Shown one piece after another: positions 18,701 through 27,027 of a stretch of 64,000 nt of DNA. This DNA comes from DATFKA01 sp035268885 (GTDB lineage: Bacteria > Bacteroidota > Bacteroidia > Chitinophagales > Saprospiraceae), in assembly GCA_035268885.1 (NCBI GenBank), contig DATFKA010000080.1, positions 30,945 to 94,944 of the forward strand, read 5' to 3'. The first letter of the stretch is position 1, and the number at the start of each line of letters is the position of its first letter. A model generated the notes under the pieces. That model worked only from the letters and a program-made list of their open reading frames with translations. It did not search any database and had not been told where the DNA came from. Both the position numbers and the translations under genes were made by a program.

Positions 18701-18822
18701 TTGACACCAATCAGCGGCTCCCCGTTCTCTGCGGTAATCGTACCGGATACGGTTTGTTGCGCCAATACTGGAACCACCATCATTAATGACAGGCAGGCAG
18801 TAATTAAAAATTGTTTAAGCAT
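15751..18822 (-). CDS. SusC/RagA-type TonB-dependent outer-membrane transporter
   Basis: This 1023-residue protein has a signal peptide (cleavage near VLAQ). A carboxypeptidase-regulatory-like domain covers about 23-105 (VSGTITAENGEPLIGVNVVE). The TonB plug contains the diagnostic RGNNSLSGNNQPLYVVDGVP near residue 170, followed by SINPEDIASISVLKG. A 22-stranded barrel fills the rest and ends in a short aromatic strand (VQFNLNVKF). It imports oligomers captured by the SusD-like lipoprotein, powered by TonB/ExbBD. No N-terminal STN domain is present, so it should not signal directly to an anti-sigma factor. The partner susD-like gene follows at 37 bases. The 299-base gap upstream separates it from the divergent FAD oxidoreductase gene. 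Confidence 0.95.
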   Translation of the reverse strand: MLKQFLITACLSLMMVVPVLAQQTVSGTITAENGEPLIGVNVVETGTANGVLSDIDGKYTIEVSDGASITFSYTGFETVTREVNNQTTIDLTLREGVQLDEMVVTALGVEKQKKALTYSVSELDPEGFSEARETNVANSLAGKVAGVNVASTATGAAGSSRVIIRGNNSLSGNNQPLYVVDGVPIDNKNLGSAGMWGGADGGDGISSINPEDIASISVLKGTSAAALYGYRSANGVIEITTKSGAKRDGIGVEFSSQLQVASLNDTYDFQREYGHGLDGTKPTTQAEALAQGLYSWGERLDGSSVMQFDGVSRPYSDVGNNADRFYRTGSSFINTLTLTGGSEKVNFRFSASNLDNEDILPNSGLARRNFTLRTNAKVTERLSATLSAMYVYENAVNRPRLSDSPGNANYTALSLPASINVEDLTGDPGKLGATPDGTELQFNDNIFVTNPYWAAHQFENNTQKNRLLGKMQLQYSITDDLYARGKIGLDRYTYRRRDLTPYGTAYSPFGQISETNNEVQELNTELLLGFNKDISDNFSLSLLAGGNQQRNFDETLGGSGNQFNIPFFHSLTNTANQNIAFGFSEWQVNSLFGSAEIGLMRSIYLSGTYRNDWFSTLTSPVGESENNQGYYSTGLSAVVSELVKLPSAISFLKFRTSYATGSGPGAAAQPYALSLTYGIQGQGHLGNPLGAISNGSIPNANLTPLLTKEFEAGFDMRLFNGRFDVDFTYYDRRTEGDIIGAAVSSTSGFGSKIVNLGEMTNTGVEVLVNARIIDKANFSWDATFNFANNQNEVVSLLTPEQDGESLRAGESRTRNAYIENVEGLPYSQVAGFAFNRNEDGTIIVGADGLPEQGEFTHFGTGVSPTTMGFGSTFRYKNLSLNFLIDMRAGGVLYSATNAFAYTRGLHQNTLAGRETGIGPIDAADVEDYYQYIGSNITEEFVYNADFGKLRQVVLNYTLPSRLLVGLPVSSVRLGVAGRNLAILWSGAENIDPESNYNVGNAQGLEMFGVPSTRNVQFNLNVKF

Positions 18823-19121
18823 TGTTTTGAATTTTGTTGATCATAATCACATGAATAAATATGGCTTGATAGTATAGTGCTATCTGCTGTGTTATTTGTA
18901 AGGTGGGATTGTATCTGTATGTTTATCAATTACTTATGTGCGTGTTGGGCCGCTAGTTATAGGTAATATAAGCCTCGTTTTTAGCTAAACCGATAATAAA
19001 GTTAAATAAAATATTGAATCTAGATAAATATTTCGCAAAAAATTGTGTTCGCACACAGTTTTTTGTGAAATTAGCTGCGTCTGATGCATTCTCCTTTTAG
19101 AGATAGTTTAAAATTTAAAAT
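18823..19121 (+). other. Intergenic region between divergent susC-like and FAD-oxidoreductase genes
   Basis: These 299 A+T-rich bases hold the promoters of both divergent genes. I see a short inverted repeat TGTG-TTCG-CACA near 19045-19060, flanked by T-runs, which could be an operator or a small hairpin. There is no perfect TAnnTTTG box on either strand, no riboswitch-like structure and no coding region. Confidence 0.4.
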
Positions 19122-21020
19122 ATGCCATTATTAAATACTTCAAAACACACATACACACCAAAGGGTAAGTGGATGATTATTTTGGTCTTAGGCATAAGCC
19201 TATGGAGCTGTGCACAGTCTGTTAGGGTACAAGAAGTGGATGTGCTGGTACTCGGAAGTGGTACTGGAGGCTCCGCTGCAGCTATTCAGGCGGCCCGGGC
19301 GGGTGCAAAGACGGTTTTGGTGAATCCACTGCCCTGGCACGGCGGTATGCTTACCGCTGCGGGGGTAAGTGCAACTGATGGTAATCACCAGTTACCGGCT
19401 GGTCTATGGGGGGAGTTTCGCCGGGCGATTTATGCCCACTACAATGGTCCCGACGCCGTAGCGACCGGCTGGGTCAGTAATACCCATTTTGAGCCCAAAG
19501 TAGGGGCGGCGATTTTTGAACAAATCCTGGGGGGAACCCAGGGGCTCAAGGTTTATAAAGAGACGAACTGGACGGATATCCAACGGACGGAGCAGGGTTG
19601 GTCCGTAGGTATTCTTTTGCCGGAAGGCGAGCAAATACAAATCAAAGCGCGACAACTAATCGATGGTACTGATTTAGGAGACGTAGCGGCCGAGGTCGGC
19701 GCTTCATTTAATCTGGGTATGGACAGCCGTGCTCAAACCGGGGAAAGCATTGCTCCGTTGCAGGCCAATGACATCGTGCAGGACCTGACTTACGTAGCTA
19801 TTCTAAAGGATTACGGTCCGGAAAAGGCACCTCTTTTAGCAGAGCCTCCGGGCTACGATCCCGCACAATATGATTGTTTATGTAATCGGGTCTGTGATGA
19901 TCCGGAGGCCATCGATTGTGAACTGATGCTGAACTACGCCCGGTTGCCCAATGATAAATATATGATTAACTGGCCCAATACAGGAAATGACTATTACCTG
20001 AATGCAGCGGCTCTGTCTCGGGAAGAAAGGCCAGCGGCCTACCAGGCGGCTAAAACGGAGACCCTACGCTTTGTTTATTTCCTGCAGCAAGAACTGGGCT
20101 TCACCCATCTGGGCCTGGCCAGGGATGAATTCCCCACCGAGGACAATCTGGCTCTGATGCCTTACCATCGTGAGGGCAGGCGGGTAGAGGGTTTGGTGCA
20201 ATTTCGCCTACCCCATGTCTTGCGTCCTTACGATACCCCTCTTCCCTTGTATCGTACGGGTATCGCGGTGGGAGATTACCCAATCGATCATCACCACGGT
20301 AAAAATCCGGCTGCTCCAGAACTGGATTTCCCGCCGGTACCTTCCTTTAGCATTCCCGCGGGAGCATTAATTCCTGCGGACCTCCCCAATTTACTGCTTG
20401 CTGATAAGGCCATCTCCGTCTCGAATATTGTCAATGGATCAACTCGCCTGCAGCCCGTCATTTTGCAAGTCGGACAGGCGGCGGGTATGATGGCGGCGAT
20501 GGCTGCTGCTCAAAAGGTCAGCCCCTCGGAATTATCTGTCCGGGAGGTACAAAAGCGCCTATTAGCGGCCGGAGGCTATTTACAGCCCTTCTTCGATGTG
20601 TCACCGGAGGATCCAGACTTTGGGTTGCTTCAGCGAATCGGATCAACCGGTCTGCTGATGGGGCAGGGCGAGCCTTACCAGTGGGCTAATCGCACCTGGC
20701 TGTATCCGGATAGCGTCCTGACCGATGCTGATTTGCGGGCCGGCTTTCGCCAAATGGGGCTGGACCTGGCTACTAAGACGGATCAAATTGTCGTAGATCC
20801 AGATCTGGCGATCGTTTACTTGACGGAGGCGGCCACTGAATTAGGCCAGGAAGCATCCTGGCGTAATACGGAGAACAGTGCCTTATTGGCCGCTTGGAAG
20901 CAGCAGGTGGACGGCCGGGTCAAACGGCGCGATTGGGCTCGTCTATTGGATGAGACCTTGCAACCTTTTCAGCTCTTTCCCATTGATTTTGAAGGGCGAT
21001 ACTCCTGGGAGCAGGAATAA
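19122..21020 (+). CDS. Secreted FAD-dependent oxidoreductase (FAD_oxidored / xanthan-lyase-like family)
   Basis: This 632-residue lipoprotein-type protein has a hydrophobic leader ending GISLWSCAQS. A dinucleotide-binding fold begins at about residue 41 with VLVLGSGTGGSAAAIQAARA (GxGxxG), followed by the family block LPWHGGMLTAAGVSATDG. A second conserved block is LIDGTDLGDVAAEVGASF, and near 425 is the C-terminal FAD motif SNIVNGSTRLQPVILQVGQA. This is the PF12831-type family, found in polysaccharide-utilisation loci and often mislabelled xanthan lyase. The reaction is thought to be oxidation or dehydration of sugar-like substrates. It is divergent from susC and convergent with the GH10-like gene (4-base gap), which fits a role in glycan processing. 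Confidence 0.85.
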   Translation: MPLLNTSKHTYTPKGKWMIILVLGISLWSCAQSVRVQEVDVLVLGSGTGGSAAAIQAARAGAKTVLVNPLPWHGGMLTAAGVSATDGNHQLPAGLWGEFRRAIYAHYNGPDAVATGWVSNTHFEPKVGAAIFEQILGGTQGLKVYKETNWTDIQRTEQGWSVGILLPEGEQIQIKARQLIDGTDLGDVAAEVGASFNLGMDSRAQTGESIAPLQANDIVQDLTYVAILKDYGPEKAPLLAEPPGYDPAQYDCLCNRVCDDPEAIDCELMLNYARLPNDKYMINWPNTGNDYYLNAAALSREERPAAYQAAKTETLRFVYFLQQELGFTHLGLARDEFPTEDNLALMPYHREGRRVEGLVQFRLPHVLRPYDTPLPLYRTGIAVGDYPIDHHHGKNPAAPELDFPPVPSFSIPAGALIPADLPNLLLADKAISVSNIVNGSTRLQPVILQVGQAAGMMAAMAAAQKVSPSELSVREVQKRLLAAGGYLQPFFDVSPEDPDFGLLQRIGSTGLLMGQGEPYQWANRTWLYPDSVLTDADLRAGFRQMGLDLATKTDQIVVDPDLAIVYLTEAATELGQEASWRNTENSALLAAWKQQVDGRVKRRDWARLLDETLQPFQLFPIDFEGRYSWEQE

Positions 21021-21024
21021 GTGA

Positions 21025-22143
21025 TCAATACAGTTGTCTGAAGAATTCCGGACGTTTGCGAATGCCTTCGTAAAAGAAAAATACTTCCCCCTCGAGGCCG
21101 AAACTGCGGTGTGTATCGATGATTGACTGGAGTAGGCTGTCGGAAGCCACGTAATCGCCCACGTTCAGTAAAACGCCGGGAAAGAGCAGTTCTTGCTGTT
21201 CTGGTGTGAGCTGCTCTTCCACAATGGCAGTAAGGGCCTTGTGGTAGGCCTGAATATCGTAGCGGTAGACCTGTGGGATAATTTCATCCACCCATCCTTC
21301 CTGCACCCAGACGGGCCAGTCTTGTAGATATTCGTATTTACTCCAGGGATAGATACTGGGGGCAAAGGATAAGGTGAGATTGGGATCCTGGGCACGAAGT
21401 TCGCTCACCAGTCGCTGCATAAAGTCACTTAACAAGTCGGCCCGCCATTGCACCCAGGCACTGTCCCCTGGATGGTTGGGTGGGCGCTGTCCGTCGTGTT
21501 CTAAGGCATAACGGGCAAGGGTCAAGCTGTCGTAGCCGGCCAGGCTGGGCAGGGCCGGCAGTCGATCGTCGCCCTGGATGCCGTCGATGGCGTAATGAGC
21601 GACCAGTTCTTTAATCAGGTCAATCATAAATTCCTGCACTTCCGGATCAAAGGCGTTCATCCATTGGAATTTGTTTTTACTGACAATTTGCCCGGCGCTA
21701 TCCCGCGCTGCCCACTGGGGACGGGACCGGAGCAGGTGCCCACCATCCGGCTCGTCGTAAGAACTGGCAAAACCGAATTCAAACCAGGCGATAACTTCGA
21801 TGCCCTGACCTTGTGCCAGTTCGATCAGTTCTTGTAAGGGGTCGCGCCCCTGGAAGTCAGGATCGATCAAGCGACCAAATTCTTCCTGCATGAGCGGACT
21901 GGGATAAAGCGTGTATCCTCTATTCCAAACCACCACGTATATGGTATTAAAACCGTATCGCACACAGTCTTCCACTACTGCTTCCAGTCCACTACGGGAG
22001 TACATGGCCTCACTGTCCACATTGGTTAACCAAAAGCCTCTGCGGGGATCGGGCGTATCGGGTTCAGTCGGTCTTTTTAAGCAAGTGACTAATAAAAAAA
22101 GAAGGGCAAGTCCGATGGTCAGTCTACTTAGGATCGCGCTCAT
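21025..22143 (-). CDS. GH10-like glycosyl-hydrolase lipoprotein (GHL10/DUF187 type)
   Basis: This 372-residue protein has a hydrophobic leader with a possible lipobox (FLLVTC, Cys near residue 21). The TIM-barrel markers are RGFWLTNVDSEAMYSRSGLE, then FNTIYVVVWNRGYTLYPS, EVIAWFEFGFASSYDEPDGG, the block NAFDPEVQEFMIDLIKELV, and DGIQGDDR, which holds the acidic residues of the GHL10 active site. It ends with EGEVFFFYEGIRKRPEFF. The family is thought to act on glycans at the cell surface or periplasm; some members hydrolyse aminosugar polymers. It is the last gene of a three-gene operon; its 5' end overlaps the epimerase gene by 20 bases, which indicates translational coupling. Confidence 0.87.
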   Translation of the reverse strand: MSAILSRLTIGLALLFLLVTCLKRPTEPDTPDPRRGFWLTNVDSEAMYSRSGLEAVVEDCVRYGFNTIYVVVWNRGYTLYPSPLMQEEFGRLIDPDFQGRDPLQELIELAQGQGIEVIAWFEFGFASSYDEPDGGHLLRSRPQWAARDSAGQIVSKNKFQWMNAFDPEVQEFMIDLIKELVAHYAIDGIQGDDRLPALPSLAGYDSLTLARYALEHDGQRPPNHPGDSAWVQWRADLLSDFMQRLVSELRAQDPNLTLSFAPSIYPWSKYEYLQDWPVWVQEGWVDEIIPQVYRYDIQAYHKALTAIVEEQLTPEQQELLFPGVLLNVGDYVASDSLLQSIIDTHRSFGLEGEVFFFYEGIRKRPEFFRQLY

Positions 22144-23314
22144 ATTTGTGAATTATTTTGTCCAGGGTCTGCCAATTGTGCCAAAGGGCCCGGGGCACGT
22201 GAAAACAGCCTTTCCATTTTCCTCCCTTAGCGGTATGTAGAGGCCCTCCGTTACGCTTTAGATACCCAAACCATTCTCCGTGCTGCTCGTCGCGGAACCG
22301 GGGCCAGGTATAGGCAAAGAGCCGTTCAAACCATTGCCAGTTTTGGTTATTGCGCGTGTGCAGATAGCCTTTCAGGCAGGCCTCCATGGCTTCCAGGTGT
22401 ACCCACCATAGCTTCTGATCCCATTCCAGTTGCTCGGGGGGATAGCCCAGCCGGTCGAGGAAATAAAAAATTCCCTGCTCCTGCTGATCCCAACCGTAAT
22501 CCAGCATGAATAAGGCCCGCTCGTTCGCTTTTTCTATCAGTGCCTGGTCCTGACGACGTGCGCCCAGATCCATAATGAACCACATGGCTTCCAGGGCGTG
22601 TCCGGGATTGAGTAGCCTTCCGGCAAAAGTATCACTGACTTGTCCGTCGGCTTGTACATTTTCCAGAACCAGTCCGCTTTCGGAATCGTAGAAGCGGTCC
22701 ATTACCGTATGGATACACTGATCAATCGTTTGCTCCACCTGTTCTTTTTCTAATAATGGCTCTAATTCGAGGCAGAGATTACATAGGATCATGGGCAGCG
22801 CAAAACCCTGTAAGGGACGGCTGCCAGGTACTAATTTATTATAGCTTCCCTTTGGGTTATCCTGGCGCTGTAGGATTTTGTGAAAAGTATTCCGGGCTAT
22901 TTCGGCGTATTCTTCTTTGTTGGTGGCCAGGAAAAGCTGACCAAAGGCCATGGCGGCAAAGCAATCAGAAAAAATGTTGTAGGCTTGTACCAGGGGGCGT
23001 CCGTCCTGGGCCAACGCAAAGTACCACTTACCTTCCTGATCTTTTCCGTATTGCTGTAAAAAATCGGCTCCGGAAAGGGCCAGGTCCAGCCACTCCTGAC
23101 GTGCTTCTAATTGGTTATACAGGCTGGCAAAGGTCCAAATCTGTCGAGCTTGTAGCCAAACGAACTTATCCGTATCATATACTGTGCCATCCCGGAGCAA
23201 GCAGGTGAAATAACCACCGTATTCTGAATCGGGCGAGTGCTTTTCCCAAAAGGGAATAACTTCCTGTCTTAGTGCTTGCGCAAAATGGTCGCGATAGTCA
23301 CTGAAATGCTTCAT
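22124..23314 (-). CDS. N-acylglucosamine 2-epimerase (AGE) family sugar isomerase
   Basis: This is a 396-residue cytoplasmic protein of the (alpha/alpha)6-barrel AGE family. Typical segments are EKHSPDSEYGGYFTCLLRDG near the N-terminus, KFVWLQARQIWTFASLYNQL, the block FSDCFAAMAFGQLFLATN, then GHALEAMWFIMDLG with the catalytic His, KLWWVHLEAMEACLKGY with the second conserved His, and DEQHGEWFGYLKRNG near the end. The family includes GlcNAc 2-epimerases, cellobiose 2-epimerases and mannose isomerases, and sequence alone does not fix the substrate. It overlaps the upstream gene by four bases (ATGA) and the downstream gene by 20 bases, so it is the middle of a tightly coupled operon. Confidence 0.9.
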   Translation of the reverse strand: MKHFSDYRDHFAQALRQEVIPFWEKHSPDSEYGGYFTCLLRDGTVYDTDKFVWLQARQIWTFASLYNQLEARQEWLDLALSGADFLQQYGKDQEGKWYFALAQDGRPLVQAYNIFSDCFAAMAFGQLFLATNKEEYAEIARNTFHKILQRQDNPKGSYNKLVPGSRPLQGFALPMILCNLCLELEPLLEKEQVEQTIDQCIHTVMDRFYDSESGLVLENVQADGQVSDTFAGRLLNPGHALEAMWFIMDLGARRQDQALIEKANERALFMLDYGWDQQEQGIFYFLDRLGYPPEQLEWDQKLWWVHLEAMEACLKGYLHTRNNQNWQWFERLFAYTWPRFRDEQHGEWFGYLKRNGGPLHTAKGGKWKGCFHVPRALWHNWQTLDKIIHKYERDPK

Positions 23315-24252
23315 AAAGATAGGGTGTTTCGGTATTCCTGATATCGGTTATAGAGGTGATGGGCCTGCGGGTAGGCGGATTGTGGGCTCATAAAGTGGGA
23401 GAATTCAAAGGTAATGGCCTTATCCAGGCCGGCGGTCCGGGCTGCTTCTAATTTAAGGCGTAGTTTTTCCCATTTGATGGGTAAAAATTTGATAGGCATA
23501 TCCCGGTCAAAAGACTCGGCATTAGTCCAGCATTGCATGTCGAACTGATCGGCCAGTGCCTTGTTTACGGCGAAGTAGTCGGCTAATTTGTGATAATCCA
23601 CGTGTCCATCCTGAAAGGCAACAATGTCTACGGCATCTTTAATGCCGGCAAAGATTTCCTTCCATTCGCGCTCGTGCTGCGCCAGACTGACACTTTCCGC
23701 TTTAGTGAGGGTAGTTTCTTTTGCCATGATGGCTTTTTTACCATCGATGTAGGGAGAGATCAGGGTGGGCAGCCCATTACTAATAGATTTACAATGCAGG
23801 CCAAGCTCCTGGTAGAGGTCAATAATTTTGCCCGTTTTTCGGCTGACCTCCTGGCTAATGTACCAACCCCGAAAGGCAGCATAGTGTCCATATTTCCCCC
23901 AGACCTCATCAATGACTTTAAGATTGATATCTATTTCCTTCTGGTAATCTCCCTGGTCCCACCAGTATTTTCCCGAATCGTAGAGGCCAAAATAGAACTG
24001 CATACCAAATACTTCGGCTAACTCCAGAAATAACCGGAGTAGATCAATGGGGGGCGGGTAAGCCCCTTCTTCTTTCTGTAAAACGGCAGAAGGGTAAGTA
24101 AGCCAGCGGCGGTAGCCAGCGCGGATTAGAATGACCGTATTAATACCCATGGCTTTCATATGGGCAAAGTCGGCCCGCCATTCTTCAGGCCCCCAGTTTT
24201 GATGGGGGATATCGTGTGATATTTCGTCCAGAAAGGTTCCCGTTATTTTCAT
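23311..24252 (-). CDS. DUF4434 TIM-barrel glycoside-hydrolase-like protein
   Basis: This 313-residue protein has no signal peptide. It begins with ITGTFLDEISHDIPHQNWGP, followed by WRADFAHMKAMGINTVILIR and FGMQFYFGLYDSGKYWWDQG. The acidic motif GWYISQEVSRKTGK is in the position of the barrel catalytic Glu. Further on is DIVAFQDGHVDYHKL. This pattern fits DUF4434 (PF14488), a family of putative glycosidases found with glycan genes. It is the first gene of the operon 24252-21025 and overlaps the AGE gene by four bases. With the AGE and GH10-like partners, it suggests degradation of an aminosugar or mannose-type glycan. That is inference from neighbourhood. Confidence 0.78.
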   Translation of the reverse strand: MKITGTFLDEISHDIPHQNWGPEEWRADFAHMKAMGINTVILIRAGYRRWLTYPSAVLQKEEGAYPPPIDLLRLFLELAEVFGMQFYFGLYDSGKYWWDQGDYQKEIDINLKVIDEVWGKYGHYAAFRGWYISQEVSRKTGKIIDLYQELGLHCKSISNGLPTLISPYIDGKKAIMAKETTLTKAESVSLAQHEREWKEIFAGIKDAVDIVAFQDGHVDYHKLADYFAVNKALADQFDMQCWTNAESFDRDMPIKFLPIKWEKLRLKLEAARTAGLDKAITFEFSHFMSPQSAYPQAHHLYNRYQEYRNTLSL

Positions 24253-24774
24253 CTGTATATACTTTTAGTAAAAGTCTTGTTTTATAGCTAGTTATGAAAT
24301 TTCAAAAAAACTAAAATTCCGCAAAATCTTTTGCCGCTCTTACCTTATCCATTTGGCCACATAGCTACCCGACCACCTGAATATTCCCGCGTCTCAGCCC
24401 TGTGCCCTGACCAGCTTAGCCTGGCATCTTTACAATCACGCGCGAGTTTGCCGGCTTTAGGCTTTACCCAGGTAGTCCGCCTTAGTAGGATTAAGAAATG
24501 GCTCATCCAGCGAGTGGGTTTTGCTTCTTTTGCCCTACAAAAGAAGGGATAGTTTAGCTAAAGTCTCCGCTGATCAAGCAGCTTCCCTATATTCATCCGC
24601 GTTCTGGTGCGCCTTAGGCGCATGGGCATTTCATGTTGATAAATTTTGTTCAAAATGATTACCTCGGCCAAGATATAGGCTTCCCATATACCGGATAGTT
24701 AAGCGCCACCTTAAGAAGTGTAAATATTTGTTAAGCAGCCACCAGCTCTGCGCCGACTACCTTATATTTGGTGC
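24253..24774 (+). other. 522-base intergenic region with two perfect hairpins
   Basis: No gene is supported here. An ORF at 24331-24552 has no homology pattern I recognise. On the reverse strand the same stretch reads a phrase that I recall from spurious ORFs in repeated intergenic DNA of Bacteroidota, which suggests a dispersed repeat. Structures: a 9-bp perfect stem CTTCTTTTG/CAAAAGAAG with a 5-base loop at 24524-24546, and a 6-bp stem TGCGCC/GGCGCA with a 3-base loop at 24608-24622. The right end should hold the promoter of the sensor kinase gene. Confidence 0.5.
24763..24770 (+). promoter_or_regulatory. Candidate Bacteroidota -7 promoter box of the sensor kinase operon
   Basis: TATATTTG matches the TAnnTTTG -7 consensus of the Bacteroidota primary sigma factor. 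It lies four bases before the ATG at 24775, so transcription would start at or near the start codon and the message would be almost leaderless. No clear -33 TTTG is found at the usual distance, which lowers confidence. Confidence 0.4.
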
Positions 24775-26253
24775 ATGAAGCAATCCTACTACTGGTTGGT
24801 TGGGGTGTTAATTACGGCATTACTGGGTATCCTGGTCCTGCAGGCCCGGTATACCCTAGATAACTACCGACTGAAAACGACGGAGTTTCAGGAAGAAGTG
24901 GATCAGCTTTTTGCAGAAGCGATTACTACCGAAGCTCAAATCCGTAAAGACAGTATTGTAAGTTGGTTCCGTCAGTACATTTCCGATACGACCCGGATCA
25001 AATTGGACGTTTACTACGATGCGGAAGAAGATCAATTCGTTACCCACATCCGAGACCTTGGTGATGACTCCCCCTATACCTCCATATCTTTTCAAAAGGA
25101 TAAACGCAAGATCGATCAACCAGACTCTACCAACCGACGAATCAGCATTGATTTGATCACCGAGACGGCAGAAAATTACCTCGAAAAAGGCAGTATCTAC
25201 TACTGGACCCTGAATGTGGGGGAACAAATGGACAGCCTTGCCCAACAAATGCAAGTAGATACCAACCGCCTGGGAGACCTGTACGATAGACAGCTCAAGG
25301 TGCAGCGGACCTATAGCCCGTACCAGCTGATCTTTATTCCTATCGATAGTATAGTGGCGGTGCCTTCCGGCAAAAAAGTATATACCCAGGCTTTCCCCAT
25401 GACTATTATGGGGGCTAAGAAAAAAATATTGGCGCAGTTCCCCAATCCCTTCACGGCTATTATCCGCAAAGTGGGCCTAAGCATCATAGGGTCTCTGCTC
25501 ATCATATTACTGACGGCGGGCAGTTTCTTCTTCATGCTTCGTATTATCCTGCGACAGAAGCAGCTGGCGCAGATCAAAGATGACTTCATCGACAATATCA
25601 GTCACGAACTACAAACCCCCCTGGCGACTCTAAAAGCCGCTAACGAAGGCCTGGAAAAATACCACCTGGGGAAAGATCCCCAAAAAGCCAGGCAATACCT
25701 ACACATCTCTCGTCAACAAATAGAGCGCCTGTCCCAAATGGTGGATCAGACGCTCTGGAATAGTATTTATGAACGTAAACGTATCCAGATACAGACGGAG
25801 CAGATCGACCTCAAAGCGCTGATTGAGGATAGTCTGGCCAGCTTACAGCTTAAGTATCCCGGAGTAAGTATTCATTTTGAGGAGCAGCAGACGGATCTGA
25901 CCATCCAGCTCGACCCTACGCACCTGAAGAACTGCCTGGATAATCTCCTCGACAATGCCGTGAAGCACAATTCCGGTCAAGCAGATTTACGACTTGAGCT
26001 AAGCATTCAAAAGCCAGATAAAGATCATTTAGAAATCCTGATCAGCGATAATGGCAAAGGCATCCCCCTCACCGATCAACCCCGGATCTTTGACAAATTC
26101 TACCGGGTAGATGATCGCCAGGCTAATGGCTTCGGCATTGGTTTGTACTACGTAAAGTCCGCTCTACAAGCCATGTACGGCAGTATCCGCCTGGATAGCC
26201 AGCCCGGTCAGGGTGCCCAATTCACCCTAAAAATCCCACTGAACCATGCCTGA
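24775..26253 (+). CDS. Sensor histidine kinase (two-component system)
   Basis: This 492-residue membrane kinase has a first helix at about 6-24, a periplasmic sensor region of about 210 residues with no recognised fold, and a second helix at about 235-257. The cytoplasmic part follows directly without an obvious HAMP domain. The H-box is DDFIDNISHELQTPLATLKA with phospho-acceptor His277. The ATPase has its N-box at LDNLLDNAVKHNSG (Asn394), a D-x-G-x-G box at SDNGKGIPL, the F-box FDKFYRV and the G2 box GFGIGLYYV. It should phosphorylate the response regulator encoded immediately downstream, whose start overlaps this stop by 8 bases. The signal is unknown. Confidence 0.95.
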   Translation: MKQSYYWLVGVLITALLGILVLQARYTLDNYRLKTTEFQEEVDQLFAEAITTEAQIRKDSIVSWFRQYISDTTRIKLDVYYDAEEDQFVTHIRDLGDDSPYTSISFQKDKRKIDQPDSTNRRISIDLITETAENYLEKGSIYYWTLNVGEQMDSLAQQMQVDTNRLGDLYDRQLKVQRTYSPYQLIFIPIDSIVAVPSGKKVYTQAFPMTIMGAKKKILAQFPNPFTAIIRKVGLSIIGSLLIILLTAGSFFFMLRIILRQKQLAQIKDDFIDNISHELQTPLATLKAANEGLEKYHLGKDPQKARQYLHISRQQIERLSQMVDQTLWNSIYERKRIQIQTEQIDLKALIEDSLASLQLKYPGVSIHFEEQQTDLTIQLDPTHLKNCLDNLLDNAVKHNSGQADLRLELSIQKPDKDHLEILISDNGKGIPLTDQPRIFDKFYRVDDRQANGFGIGLYYVKSALQAMYGSIRLDSQPGQGAQFTLKIPLNHA

Positions 26254-26941
26254 AAAATCACAAATATTATTAGTAGAAGACGAGCCCGCTCTCGCCCTGA
26301 TTATCGTCGATAGCCTGGAGCAGGAAGGTTTTGCCGTCAGGCATTACACCGAAGCGGAACCTGCACTGAAAGACTACTACGAAAAGCGCCCTCACTTGCT
26401 AATCCTCGATGTAATGCTCCCCAAATCTAATGGCTATGACATCGCTAAAACCATCCGTAATACCGATCAGAAGACACCTATCCTATTCCTAACTGCCAAA
26501 TCGAAGGCCAAAGACGTGGTGGCCGGATTTAAAGCCGGTGGTAACGACTACCTGAAAAAACCCTTTGGAATCGAAGAATTGGTAGTGCGTATACAAGTAC
26601 TCCTGAACGATCAGCGACTCTTAATTAACCAAAACGAAGAAGTCCATCAATTCGAAATCGGTCAGTTTGCTTTCGACAGCAATAAACAGATCCTGAGTCT
26701 GGAGGATCAGGTCCAGAACCTTACCGGGCGGGAGGCGGCCCTGCTGCGTTTGTTCTGCGAGCACCCAAACAGCCTCTTGCCCAAGAAGAGTATTCTGCTG
26801 GAAATCTGGGGCGACGACAGCTTCTTCAATTCACGGAGTATGGATGTCTTCATTTCGAAGCTACGAAAGCACCTTAAAGCAGATCCCGCCGTTCAGATTA
26901 TTAATGTACGCGGGGCAGGCTATAAATTAGTAGTTGGTTAG
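26246..26941 (+). CDS. OmpR/PhoB-family response regulator
   Basis: The 231 residues comprise an N-terminal receiver domain, with the acidic pair ED at 11-12, phospho-acceptor Asp55 in LLILDVMLP, Thr in LFLTAKS and Lys104/105 in DYLKKPF. A C-terminal winged helix of OmpR type follows (LTGREAALLRLFCEHPNSLL, SMDVFISKLRKHLKADP, IINVRGAGYKLV). It is the cognate partner of the kinase upstream (8-base overlap). The targets cannot be read from the sequence. The DEAD-box gene starts 86 bases downstream and may have its own promoter. Confidence 0.95.
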   Translation: MPEKSQILLVEDEPALALIIVDSLEQEGFAVRHYTEAEPALKDYYEKRPHLLILDVMLPKSNGYDIAKTIRNTDQKTPILFLTAKSKAKDVVAGFKAGGNDYLKKPFGIEELVVRIQVLLNDQRLLINQNEEVHQFEIGQFAFDSNKQILSLEDQVQNLTGREAALLRLFCEHPNSLLPKKSILLEIWGDDSFFNSRSMDVFISKLRKHLKADPAVQIINVRGAGYKLVVG

Positions 26942-27027
26942 TTATTAGAAATTAATGTACCTTTACTTTTTTATTACCTACCCGTTAAGATACCTCATTC
27001 GGTTTTTATCGAGGTCAAAATTTTAGA

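Noticed and set aside
24331..24552. 73-residue ORF in the intergenic gap
   Set aside because: No conserved pattern, unlikely composition, and the region looks like repeat DNA.
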